Source of the DNA: an uncultured Prevotellaceae bacterium | GTDB lineage: Bacteria; Bacteroidota; Bacteroidia; Bacteroidales; Muribaculaceae | Reading direction: 5' to 3' | Length of the DNA: 14,251 nt | Assembly (NCBI GenBank): GCA_947254205.1 | Contig: CAMYCE010000054.1 | Coordinates: 1-14,251, forward strand | In this document: positions 1 through 7,602 of the stretch, in pieces | Position numbering within the stretch: position 1 is the first letter of the stretch | Layout of the letters: each line of letters opens with the position of its first letter | Translations under genes and position numbers: made by a program | Notes under the pieces: generated by a model | Told to the model about the DNA's origin: nothing | Seen by the model: only the letters and a program-made list of their open reading frames with translations | Database searches by the model: none

Positions 1-1135
1 CGGCATTGCGATAGGCCTCCACGCAACCCACCGGCACATAGAGCACACAATTCTCAAAATCGATCGTCCAAAAAGAGTCATCAGCAATAGGCAACGGCTC
101 CGTGCGTCTGCATCTCACGGTTTTTAATGCTGAGCAGTCAAAAAAAGCATATTCTTCAATAACTTTGATTGTTGATGGGATTGTCACTTCTTTAAACTTT
201 GCATATGCAAATGCGTAGCTTCCAATCTCCTCAAGACCTTCGGGCAAATTCACACAACTATTTTTATTATATTGAAATGCATTTGCCCCTATTTTTTTCA
301 ACGAGGAAGGAAATGTTATATTGCTGAAATGACTTGAACAAAAAGCACTGGAATCTACCTCGATGACTCCTTCGGGAATCTCGAATGTACCTGTAAGAGC
401 AATAGGAGCTGCCATAAGCTTGGTTTTGTCGTGATTAAATAATACTCCCTCGTGAAGCGACAAATAGGGATTATCGGGTGAAAGTTCAAACTTTTCAAGT
501 CCTATAAGGTCAGCAAAGCAATTATTGCCTATGAAGTACAATCCGGCACCTATTTTCACCTTTGTTATACAAATGTTGGCTCCAAATGTTTTTCCGCCAA
601 GTATTTCAAATCCGTCAGATAGCTCAAGTTCATCAACAGCTGCGTACCAAACGATCCATCCTCCTTTCATGTGAACAGTTTCCTTGCTTGTAAACACGAT
701 TTTTCTTATTCTGTCATTGCATGAGAATGCCCCGGCACCAATATATCTGAGGGTCGAGGGAAGAGTGAGCACATCGATGTGGTCATACGACGGAGTTGTG
801 AAGCCATTTTCGGCAATGCCGGTGACAGTATATTTCTCTCCTTTGCTTTCCACTTCTTCGGGAATGGTGACATCACGATTGTTGAAATTCGTTTTTCGAG
901 CCTGCAATAATCCGTTTTTCAACGAATTATTGCCTTGCATTGATGCTGATGTGATGATTCCAGGCGTTTGCAAGTAAACGATTTCTACCGTTCGCTTCAC
1001 GCTGTCGGTGATGTGGTAGCCAATATCTTGATACACAAAATCACATTCAGGGTTATCTATCTCGTTATCTTCTTGAGCACGCATGGCAGTGCAGCCCAGC
1101 AAACCCAAAACGAGTAATACTATAGTTTTCTTCAT
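1..1135 (-). CDS. BspA-like leucine-rich-repeat surface protein (3' end cut off)
   Basis: Open frame of 378 codons from the ATG at 1133-1135 to the window edge with no stop, so the C-terminus is missing. It starts with a signal peptide (MKKTIVLLVLGLLGCTAMRAQ). Cleavage could follow the A-x-A-like stretch before Q21, or a weak lipobox (LLGC15) could make it a lipoprotein. From about residue 85 the chain has LRR_5 (BspA-type) repeats of the form 'IPEGV..V...AF......I.FPSSLKKIGANAF', with the linker 'GVLFNHDKTKLMAAP'. It ends near 'CVLYVPVGCVEAYR', which in this family is close to the C-terminal cap, so probably only a short tail is lost. Family members are exported or cell-surface proteins, some of them adhesins; the ligand here is unknown. 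The gene is clearly more AT-rich than its neighbours, as often seen for surface LRR genes. Start choice is supported by the signal peptide and the promoter 45 bases upstream. Confidence 0.88.
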   Translation of the reverse strand, partial: MKKTIVLLVLGLLGCTAMRAQEDNEIDNPECDFVYQDIGYHITDSVKRTVEIVYLQTPGIITSASMQGNNSLKNGLLQARKTNFNNRDVTIPEEVESKGEKYTVTGIAENGFTTPSYDHIDVLTLPSTLRYIGAGAFSCNDRIRKIVFTSKETVHMKGGWIVWYAAVDELELSDGFEILGGKTFGANICITKVKIGAGLYFIGNNCFADLIGLEKFELSPDNPYLSLHEGVLFNHDKTKLMAAPIALTGTFEIPEGVIEVDSSAFCSSHFSNITFPSSLKKIGANAFQYNKNSCVNLPEGLEEIGSYAFAYAKFKEVTIPSTIKVIEEYAFFDCSALKTVRCRRTEPLPIADDSFWTIDFENCVLYVPVGCVEAYRNA

Positions 1136-1179
1136 TGTCCGGTGTTTTTTGAGTTATAATATAATTTGATTACTATGTG

Positions 1180-1211
1180 CAAATGTAGTAATATATAATT
1201 AGTAAAACAAA
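1180..1211 (-). promoter_or_regulatory. Bacteroidetes-type promoter of the LRR gene
   Basis: On the minus strand the -7 element TACATTTG (1187-1180) fits TAnnTTTG exactly, and the -33 element TTTG (1211-1208) lies 20 bases upstream, the expected spacing for the Bacteroidetes housekeeping sigma factor. The predicted leader is roughly 35-40 bases. This is the only promoter in the window where both boxes match. Confidence 0.75.
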
Positions 1212-1245
1212 AAAAGTTAAATTCTAAGTTTTAGGGTTTAGAATT
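1208..1245 (-). terminator. Intrinsic terminator of the five-gene operon
   Basis: Read on the minus strand, AATTCTAA (1245-1238) and TTAGAATT (1227-1220) form a perfect 8-bp stem with a 10-base loop. Four bases later comes a run of seven T (1215-1209). The upstream arm contains the TAA stop codon of the MBOAT gene. The stem is AT-rich and therefore weak. The T run overlaps the -33 box of the downstream LRR gene. Confidence 0.55.
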
Positions 1246-2728
1246 GTGCATAAATGAAGGGTTTGACATCGGTTGAGGCAAAGTTGATGACAAGTTGCAC
1301 CACAATGACGAAGAGTGCGAGTTTCAAAATCCAGTGGCTATAGATGAACCACTCCTTGATGGCCACATAGAAATTGCGTGGCAAGAAGTGAAACATCAAG
1401 GCAAGCACCATGATGATGCACCACAAGGGGCGAGCCATGACAAATGGCGGGGCGTAGGCCCAGTCGAAGCGTGTGAAGATGCCCGATAGCATGGTCATGG
1501 CATCGTGGAAATGGGCTGTGGCAAAGAACACCCACAGCAGGGTGGTGAGCGAGAAGGTGAGTAGCCACGATGCCATTTTCACGGGCAGGCTATTGGGCAG
1601 GCGGTTGAGCCAAGGCGAGCATAGCTTGTGCACACACAATGCCAAGCCATGCAAAGCTCCCCACACCACAAAGCCCATGGCAGCTCCATGCCACAAGCCT
1701 CCCAGCAACATGGTGATCATGAGGTTGATGAGCTGTCGCACTCCACCCTTGCGATTGCCACCCAGCGGAATGTAGAGATAGTCGCGCAACCATGTTGACA
1801 GCGAAATGTGCCATCGGTGCCAAAACTCGGTGATGTTGAGCGAGCGATAGGGGAAGTTGAAGTTGATGCCCAACCGATAGCCCATGATTTCGCCCAAGCC
1901 TATAGCCATGTCGCTGTAGCCCGAAAAATCGTAGTAGAGTTGCATGGCAAAGCCCAATGCCGCCATGAGCAATTCAAAGCCACTGTAGCCCGACGGGTTA
2001 CCAAAGGCGATGTTGCTATACTGCGCCAAGTAGTCGGCCACCACAGCCTTTTTCACCACACCTTGCATCACGCGCAAGAAGCCCGTGTAGATGAGGCGTG
2101 CGCCGGCACGACCGTCGTGTTCTTGCATTTGTGGAAAAAAGTCGCGTGCCCTCACGATGGGGCCTGCAATGAGGCAAGGAAAGAATGAGAGATAGAACAG
2201 GTAGTCGAGATAGGATTGTGCAGGTTGCAGTTTGCCTTGATACACATCAATCACATAGCTCATTGTGCGAAAGGTGTAGAACGACACCCCAATGGGGGCT
2301 ATGATGTCGAGAGGCCGGAAGTTGCCTCCCATCATGTCGTGCCATGTGAGCAAGAAAAAGTTGGTGTATTTCAAGGCTACAAGCACGCCCAAAGAGCCGG
2401 CGAGCGAGAGCAATAGCCACAATTTGCGCCAAGGCGTGTAGCCATCGGGTGCAATGCGCCTTGCAATGCCCCAGTCGATGAGTGAAGTGGCGATGAGCAA
2501 GCCAAAATACCACCCACTTGATTTGAAAAAGAAGAAAAGGCTGAAGGCTGTCACAAAGAGCATCTGCCTCGTGCGATGATGGCGCAGGAGCGCAAAGATG
2601 GGCAGGAACACGATGAATAGTGCCCAAAACAATCCGCTACTAAACACGATGGGCCGGCCCTGTGAGGGGGCAAGCCATGCCATGATGTTGTGTAGCAGGT
2701 TTGTTATGTCGAAGTCGAGGCTATTCAT
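1238..2728 (-). CDS. MBOAT-family membrane O-acyltransferase (AlgI/PatA/DltB-like)
   Basis: 496-residue polytopic membrane protein with about ten hydrophobic segments. The MBOAT core is clear: YDFSGYSD (266-273), the WHRWHISLS block (303-311) followed by LRDYLYIPLGGNRKG, and the LGGLWHGA block holding the likely catalytic His347. Family members take an acyl group, usually acetyl, from a cytoplasmic donor and pass it across the membrane to a cell-envelope polymer such as alginate, teichoic acid or peptidoglycan. They usually work with an SGNH-type partner that faces the periplasm. Such a gene lies directly upstream here, 39 bases away on the same strand, so the two very probably act together. 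The acceptor cannot be read from the sequence. Company with murein-peptide enzymes makes peptidoglycan O-acetylation a reasonable but unproven guess; an exopolysaccharide is the main alternative. Last gene of the operon. Confidence 0.93.
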   Translation of the reverse strand: MNSLDFDITNLLHNIMAWLAPSQGRPIVFSSGLFWALFIVFLPIFALLRHHRTRQMLFVTAFSLFFFFKSSGWYFGLLIATSLIDWGIARRIAPDGYTPWRKLWLLLSLAGSLGVLVALKYTNFFLLTWHDMMGGNFRPLDIIAPIGVSFYTFRTMSYVIDVYQGKLQPAQSYLDYLFYLSFFPCLIAGPIVRARDFFPQMQEHDGRAGARLIYTGFLRVMQGVVKKAVVADYLAQYSNIAFGNPSGYSGFELLMAALGFAMQLYYDFSGYSDMAIGLGEIMGYRLGINFNFPYRSLNITEFWHRWHISLSTWLRDYLYIPLGGNRKGGVRQLINLMITMLLGGLWHGAAMGFVVWGALHGLALCVHKLCSPWLNRLPNSLPVKMASWLLTFSLTTLLWVFFATAHFHDAMTMLSGIFTRFDWAYAPPFVMARPLWCIIMVLALMFHFLPRNFYVAIKEWFIYSHWILKLALFVIVVQLVINFASTDVKPFIYAQF

Positions 2729-2767
2729 CGCTATTCTTGTGTGGGTGTGGTGAGAGAATAAATTGTG

Positions 2768-3553
2768 TTAGCCCACGGGTTGCAACACCACGGCGTGCAT
2801 GGCACCACGGGCTTGGGTGGGAACTTTGAGCTTGATGGGAGCTTCACTGCTGGTCATCACCCAGTGGCACACCCTGTCCATCCATGCCGAAGCCGAACTG
2901 CGAGTGGGGTGGGCACCATCTTTTGAGCGATCGTAGTGCTGTGTGGGGGTGAACGACAGGTAGTAGTGCCCCTCTGCCACCTCTTCTTGCAACAGGCTGT
3001 TGATGCCGGTGTCGGGTTTCCAGTTGGGAGGCCCAATCCAAATGTAGGGGATAGTGCCAATTTCGGCAAGAATTTCCTTGACCATGTGGCGACGCTTTTC
3101 CTTGATGTCGTTGACAAACAACTCATTGCTTCCCAAGCACACGAAAATGTAGTTGGGCTTGAATTGCTTGATGTATTGTACCAGTTTGCCACTGCCACTC
3201 CACACCTCGCTGGTAGAGCTATACCAAATCACCGAGTTGAGGGTGTGCCCGTTGGCCTCGCAATAGGCTCCCAGTCGTGGTGCAAGCCCTTCGAGCATCG
3301 AGTCGCCAATAAACAAGATGTTCTTGCTGGTGGTGTCGAGCACTGCCGCTTTTTTCTTGGGCTGTTTTGGGGTTGGCACTCGCCGGGCTTGTGTGTGTTC
3401 TTGTGCGGTGGCCGAAGTGCCCCATAGCGACTTGGCAAATGAGCCTGTGCGTATGTACAACCGATGCACTTCATCGTTGTAGACCGACAAGAAAAGAAAG
3501 CCTGCAAAGGCAAGGACAATGATTGCCCATAAGGTGAAATAAGGTCTCTTCAT
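2768..3553 (-). CDS. Membrane-anchored SGNH/GDSL-family hydrolase or acetyltransferase
   Basis: 261 residues. One N-terminal membrane segment (about 8-24) is followed by a linker rich in Lys, Pro and Gln (about 50-70), so the catalytic domain should face the periplasm. SGNH blocks are visible: block I FIGDSML with nucleophile Ser85, block III CLGSNE with Asn143, and block V KDGAHPT with Asp212 and His215. The block II glycine is not obvious; the matching place reads WYSSTS. In pairs with MBOAT proteins, such enzymes (PatB, AlgX/AlgJ, DltD types) complete acyl transfer to the polymer or remove the acyl group again. Which of the two applies here cannot be decided from sequence. It lies 54 bases after the epimerase gene and 39 before the MBOAT gene. 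Confidence 0.87.
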   Translation of the reverse strand: MKRPYFTLWAIIVLAFAGFLFLSVYNDEVHRLYIRTGSFAKSLWGTSATAQEHTQARRVPTPKQPKKKAAVLDTTSKNILFIGDSMLEGLAPRLGAYCEANGHTLNSVIWYSSTSEVWSGSGKLVQYIKQFKPNYIFVCLGSNELFVNDIKEKRRHMVKEILAEIGTIPYIWIGPPNWKPDTGINSLLQEEVAEGHYYLSFTPTQHYDRSKDGAHPTRSSASAWMDRVCHWVMTSSEAPIKLKVPTQARGAMHAVVLQPVG

Positions 3554-3557
3554 ACAG

Positions 3558-3565
3558 CAAAAATA
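3558..3565 (-). promoter_or_regulatory. Possible internal -7 box before the SGNH gene
   Basis: TATTTTTG on the minus strand matches TAnnTTTG and ends four bases before the ATG at 3551-3553. No matching -33 TTTG is found 19-21 bases upstream. If used, it would let the SGNH-MBOAT pair be made separately from the three upstream genes and would give an almost leaderless message. Confidence 0.25.
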
Positions 3566-3607
3566 CTCATAATAAATGAAATAGAGGAGAGAGGAGAGCG
3601 TTTTTTT

Positions 3608-4747
3608 TTAGTTGATGAGCTTCACGCCAATGCCGGGAATGTCGTGCAGAGTGACTTTGCCATTCACCACGGTCATGCCCTTGAAACGGTCGTTGGCAAT
3701 GAGCAAGTTGCCGTCGAGGTCGGCATAGTCGACCAGAGGGGCAAGATTGGCGGCGGCAGTCACGGCACAAGAGGTCTCGGTCATGCACCCAATCATCACC
3801 TTCATGCCGAGCGCCCGCGCAAGGGTCACCATTTTGTGGGCTTCGTGCATGCCGGTGCTCTTCATGAGCTTGATGTTGATGCCGTCATACACTCCCTTGA
3901 AGCGCAAAATGTCGGGCAGGCGTTGAAAAGCCTCGTCGGCAATAATGGGCAGGGGTGAGCGTTCGCGCAACCACGCAGTTTCGTCGATCCACGTTTTGTC
4001 GAAGGGTTGTTCCACAAACAGACAGCCACGCTCTTTGAGCCAGTGGCACATTTCGAGGGCATGCTCTTTGGTTTTCCAGCCTTGGTTCACATCGACGCAG
4101 ATGGGCACATCGGGCATCATTTCCCTGATGATGTTGATGGTTTGCTGGTCTTTGTCGAGGCCCATTTTCACCTTAATCACCTTGTAGGGCGATGCCTCTT
4201 TCACCTTTTGGCGCACAACATCTTCGGTGTCGATGCCAATGGTGAAGCTGGTGTTGGGCGTTGCCTCGGGGTTAAGCCCCCATATTTTATACCAAGGCTG
4301 TCCCATGATTTTACCCAACAAGTCGTGTAGGGCAATATCCACACCGGCCTTGGCAGCTCGGTTGCCTTGTGCCACACTATCCACATAGACCAAGATGTCT
4401 TCGAGCCTGAAAGGGTCGGTAAATTGGCTCAAGTCGAGTTTTGACAAGAATTGAGTCACGCTTTCAACGGTTTCGCCCAAATAGGGGGGCATGGAACACT
4501 CGCCATAGCCCACAATGCCGTCATATTCGAGTTGCACTTGCACATCGGGGGTGGTGGTGCGACTGTAGCGTGCCAAGTTAAAGGCATGGCGCAGTTGCAA
4601 CTCATAGGGCTTGAACGACAAGTTGAGTGTGCCGCGCTTGGCAACCTTGCGGGTTGCACTGCCAGTTGCCGACAGCGAGATGGGGGCCGATGCAGCAATG
4701 AGCCCCATGCCGGCTCCCACAAGAAATTTTCTTCGATTGATTGACAT
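3608..4747 (-). CDS. Exported dipeptide (L-Ala-D/L-Glu) epimerase, enolase superfamily
   Basis: 379 residues from the ATG at 4745-4747. The open frame runs on to 4810, but the extra 21 residues overlap the preceding gene and would put the export signal inside the protein. The N-terminus MSINRRKFLVGAG followed by a hydrophobic stretch looks like a twin-arginine (Tat) signal. Enolase-superfamily catalytic and metal residues of the muconate-lactonizing subgroup are all present: KxK (K192, K194), D219, E246, D271 and K293. The DLD motif (D343, D345) is typical of dipeptide epimerases, where it holds the peptide's amino group. The known reaction of the family is L-Ala-D-Glu to L-Ala-L-Glu, which lets ordinary peptidases finish murein-peptide breakdown. 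It follows the NlpC/P60 gene by 28 bases, the same pairing as ykfB/ykfC of Bacillus. Exact dipeptide specificity is inferred. Confidence 0.88.
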   Translation of the reverse strand: MSINRRKFLVGAGMGLIAASAPISLSATGSATRKVAKRGTLNLSFKPYELQLRHAFNLARYSRTTTPDVQVQLEYDGIVGYGECSMPPYLGETVESVTQFLSKLDLSQFTDPFRLEDILVYVDSVAQGNRAAKAGVDIALHDLLGKIMGQPWYKIWGLNPEATPNTSFTIGIDTEDVVRQKVKEASPYKVIKVKMGLDKDQQTINIIREMMPDVPICVDVNQGWKTKEHALEMCHWLKERGCLFVEQPFDKTWIDETAWLRERSPLPIIADEAFQRLPDILRFKGVYDGINIKLMKSTGMHEAHKMVTLARALGMKVMIGCMTETSCAVTAAANLAPLVDYADLDGNLLIANDRFKGMTVVNGKVTLHDIPGIGVKLIN

Positions 4748-4775
4748 ATCTTTGAATGTTGAGTTAAATGGTGTT

Positions 4776-5927
4776 TTAAAAATACCAAGGGTGGTTGCGC
4801 AGTTGCACAATGCCGGTGGTGCCCATCATGCCGTCGATGCGACTGCATGACAGGGGCGTGTAGAGATAGGTGGGGTCGTCGGGGTTGAGACTGTTGATTT
4901 TCACTTGTCCCGAGCAATGAATAAACTGGCCATCGCGCAGGTAGATGCCCACATGAGTCACGCGCCCCGTCTCCTGATTGCCAAAAAACAGCAGGTCGCC
5001 TGTGTGGCATTGTTGCCACTGGTCGCCAGCAATTTTAGTGCCGGTGAGAGCTTGTTGCGAGGCATCGCGTTGCAAGATGATGCCACAGGCAAAATAGCTC
5101 ACCTTGGTGAGCCCCGAGCAATCGGTCACTTTGGTCGATGTGCCTCCCCACAAGTAGCTCGAGCCCATGAGGCGACGTGCCGTTTTCTCGATGAGTGCGG
5201 CATCAAAGTCTTGTTTTGCCCATTGGGAGAGTTCGGCCACCTGATTTTTTTCGACATATCCCTCGCGCCCGTCGGGGGTGGCGAGCAACAGCCATCTTCC
5301 CTTTTCGCCCTTGAATTGCAAGATGTTGCCCAGCACAAGGTCGGTGATGGTGGCATCGCCCTTGGGCTGACTCACAAGGCGCGAATCGTGGGCTGTGACA
5401 ATGTATCGCTTGGCATGTCGCCACGTGTTCATTTCTTGGGCTGTCATGAAAGTGAGGGCATTGCCCGGCACATAGGCTATGTAGTGGTCGGGGGTTTGAA
5501 TGCGCCACCAGTCGCCACTTTGCTCAATCACCTTCACGGGCGTGCCCATGATGGCTTGCGATGCCATTTCGGCTGCATGTCGGCCTTGGGTGCGCATGGT
5601 GGCAATAGAAAGCTTCACCACAGCCCAGCGACGCTCGGCCGGGATTGAATTTTCAAGCACGATGAGGTTGTTCTTGAATGGGGCAAACCCGTGCACCTTG
5701 AGTTCTTGCTCAATGGCATCGCTTTGCTCTTGTGTGCCCACGTTGCCATAGAGGGTGAGCACGCCATTTTGGTCGATTGTGTTCACGTTCCACAAGGCGG
5801 TGCGCCCGTCGGGGGCAATGCGTGCCTTGAGGCTATCGAGCACCTCGCTTGCAGTGAGTGGGCTTGCCATGATGCTCATGCTTGTTGTCACGATCATGAG
5901 CGTGACGATGAATAGGTATTTTTTCAT
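4776..5927 (-). CDS. Exported NlpC/P60 murein-peptide endopeptidase with BON-like and tandem SH3-like domains
   Basis: 383 residues. The ATG at 5925-5927 is chosen because it opens a signal peptide (residues 1-21); the frame is open to 6356 but that part lies inside the transglutaminase gene. Domains in order: a BON-like segment (about 27-92, with GVLTLYGNV and NNLIVLE); two SH3-like domains (about 100-160 and 172-235), each with a W-rich core and a closing 'YV' strand (DWWRIQT..AYV, GRWLLLATPDGREGYV); then NlpC/P60 (about 245-383) with Cys270 in TDCSG, His325 in THVGIYL and His337 in FIHCSG as the triad. The architecture is that of YkfC-type gamma-D-glutamyl-diamino acid endopeptidases. Those cut L-Ala-gamma-D-Glu away from the diamino acid and produce the dipeptide that the next gene's epimerase would use. 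The stop of the upstream gene is one base before the ATG, so translation is probably coupled. Confidence 0.9.
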   Translation of the reverse strand: MKKYLFIVTLMIVTTSMSIMASPLTASEVLDSLKARIAPDGRTALWNVNTIDQNGVLTLYGNVGTQEQSDAIEQELKVHGFAPFKNNLIVLENSIPAERRWAVVKLSIATMRTQGRHAAEMASQAIMGTPVKVIEQSGDWWRIQTPDHYIAYVPGNALTFMTAQEMNTWRHAKRYIVTAHDSRLVSQPKGDATITDLVLGNILQFKGEKGRWLLLATPDGREGYVEKNQVAELSQWAKQDFDAALIEKTARRLMGSSYLWGGTSTKVTDCSGLTKVSYFACGIILQRDASQQALTGTKIAGDQWQQCHTGDLLFFGNQETGRVTHVGIYLRDGQFIHCSGQVKINSLNPDDPTYLYTPLSCSRIDGMMGTTGIVQLRNHPWYF

Positions 5928-5928
5928 A

Positions 5929-7365
5929 CTATTGTTGGTTGTCTGTTTTCGTGATTGAATTGATGTGAATATTGGATTTCCAGTGATTACTATAAATGTT
6001 GCCCTTTTTCCACTCCACTTCGCCAGCCTGAAAATCGACGGTCTCGCTGCGCAAGTGTTGCTTGCCGGGGCTGAGGGGGGCACCAGTGGCTTCGTTGGTG
6101 GCAAGGCGATAGAGGTCGATGCCCGTGGCATAGTAGTCGTGCAGAGCAGTGCCCTCGGTTGAGCGGCCAAACGACACATCGGTGGGCACCCAGCCCACAC
6201 CTTCAAAGTAGGTCTCGGCCCAATCGTGGAAGTTGACCTCGCCCGGGTGCAGCATGTAGCCACTTTCCCAGCGGGCAGGAATGCCATAGGCTCGGCACAA
6301 GGAGATGTAGAGCAAGGCCACTTGCCCGCAATCGCCGTGCCCCTGAGTGAGCACATAGCTTGGAATGCACGACAAGGTGCTGTATTCTCTTGCTCCGGCC
6401 CATGGAAACCGGCCGGCTATCCAGTGATAGATGCGCGAGGCGGCTGTCACAGGATTCTTGTCATGGCCTGCAATTTCTTGTGCCAGTCGTTTCATGTCGT
6501 CGGTGACCACAATGTGAGGCGGCTGTGAGGCAGTGTATTGCTCATAGAGTGCCGTGGGCTTGTAGGGTTGCACCAGTGCCAGCAAGTCTTGTTGCGCCAT
6601 GTGATACTCGGCCACATCGTAGCCAAAGGTGTATTCAAAGTGGGTGGGCTTGTCGCGGTGGGCTTGTGCTTCCATATACACCGTGTGGTGCTTGCTGCCC
6701 TCGCTCATCGTGATGGGGTAGTTGCTACTCTCAAGTTGCATGTTGCGTTGGCGACCATTTTCAAAGGGGAAAGGTAGCCACACGCGATAGGTTTCGCCAT
6801 GCGGAATCACATTGGGGTCGATGTCGAGCGTGAATGTGATGTTCACCCTGTGCCAGTTGCGCCTGCCTTGGGCATCGGGGGCAGTGTGCATGGCCTCGCG
6901 GTAGTGTTGCAACAGCGATTGTGCCTCGTCGCCAGCTTCGACGCGGTTGCGCTCCTTGAATTCCTCGCCCAGTAGCCACAGGTTTCTCACACTCTTGCGA
7001 AACCACCACTCCCCACCGTCGATGTTCATCACCTCGAGCGCATGGCTCTTTTTCCACTGCTCGATTTGCTCGGCAGTGGTGTTGGGTTCTTGTTGCAGTA
7101 TGAGTTTTGTGCCCTCTTGTGGCGAGAGCGAGAAGTCGAGGCGTGTGCGTTCCATCACTTGTCGCAGCGAGTCGATGGCCACAGCCTGCTGCCTGCGCAC
7201 TTGCTTGGGAAGCCGCTGCATGACCCTCTCGGCCCGTGTGAACTCCCCCTGAGCAATCAAACTATCGACTGAGCCGCGCCATGAGCTATTGCTTGTTGAA
7301 GCTGTAGCTGTGACAGCGCAGGCCAGCGACAAGGACAGTAGTGCAGATTGATATTGAAATGTCAT
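5929..7365 (-). CDS. Exported transglutaminase-like (papain-fold) protein
   Basis: 478 residues, first gene of the operon, starting at the ATG at 7363-7365. Residues 1-22 form a signal peptide. Residues 25-280 are a poorly characterised N-terminal part: a helical stretch to about 160, then strands containing a YRVWLPFPFE segment that resembles the domain often found before transglutaminase cores. The transglutaminase-like core (about 300-400) has the complete Cys-His-Asp triad: Cys346 in GHGDCGQ, His380 in NFHDWAE and Asp396 in VPTDVSFG. In bacteria most such exported proteins are thought to cut or join peptide bonds in the envelope rather than act as classical transglutaminases. Its place one base ahead of an NlpC/P60 peptidase and close to a dipeptide epimerase suggests a role in handling murein peptides, but the reaction is not known from sequence. 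Confidence 0.87.
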   Translation of the reverse strand: MTFQYQSALLSLSLACAVTATASTSNSSWRGSVDSLIAQGEFTRAERVMQRLPKQVRRQQAVAIDSLRQVMERTRLDFSLSPQEGTKLILQQEPNTTAEQIEQWKKSHALEVMNIDGGEWWFRKSVRNLWLLGEEFKERNRVEAGDEAQSLLQHYREAMHTAPDAQGRRNWHRVNITFTLDIDPNVIPHGETYRVWLPFPFENGRQRNMQLESSNYPITMSEGSKHHTVYMEAQAHRDKPTHFEYTFGYDVAEYHMAQQDLLALVQPYKPTALYEQYTASQPPHIVVTDDMKRLAQEIAGHDKNPVTAASRIYHWIAGRFPWAGAREYSTLSCIPSYVLTQGHGDCGQVALLYISLCRAYGIPARWESGYMLHPGEVNFHDWAETYFEGVGWVPTDVSFGRSTEGTALHDYYATGIDLYRLATNEATGAPLSPGKQHLRSETVDFQAGEVEWKKGNIYSNHWKSNIHINSITKTDNQQ

Positions 7366-7396
7366 AATTTTTAATTAAGTCTTATTTCTCCACTTA

Positions 7397-7404
7397 CAAA
7401 AATA
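7397..7404 (-). promoter_or_regulatory. Probable -7 box of the murein-peptide operon
   Basis: TATTTTTG on the minus strand matches TAnnTTTG and lies 31 bases before the transglutaminase ATG. The -33 region has no TTTG at 19-21 bases; the closest T-rich piece (GTTTTC, 7423-7418) is too near. A plausible but half-supported promoter. Confidence 0.45.
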
Positions 7405-7602
7405 CAATTATTTTTTTGAAAACAGTGATTTGTGCCAGGGCAACCGCATCAAAATACTTAAAATTTCACGTTGTTGATGAGTTGTAGCAAATAGTCATCG
7501 TCAAGCGAGACCAAAAAGAGTCTTTTCCTGATTATCGTTAAGTCAGGTGGCAAGTCGTTGAAAATCTTAAAGAAATAGGCAACCATTTTTTTATCGAATA
7601 AT

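Noticed and set aside
684..977. 97-codon plus-strand frame
   Set aside because: Antisense shadow of the LRR gene, which has clear protein features on the other strand.
3554..3610. Terminator at the T9 run after the epimerase stop
   Set aside because: The T run is on the plus strand, so the minus-strand message has A in that place, and no stem precedes it.
4748..4810. 21-residue extension of the epimerase
   Set aside because: It overlaps the NlpC/P60 3' end and would place the twin-arginine signal away from the N-terminus.
5928..6356. 143-residue N-terminal extension of the NlpC/P60 protein
   Set aside because: It overlaps the transglutaminase gene in another frame and would bury a clear signal peptide.
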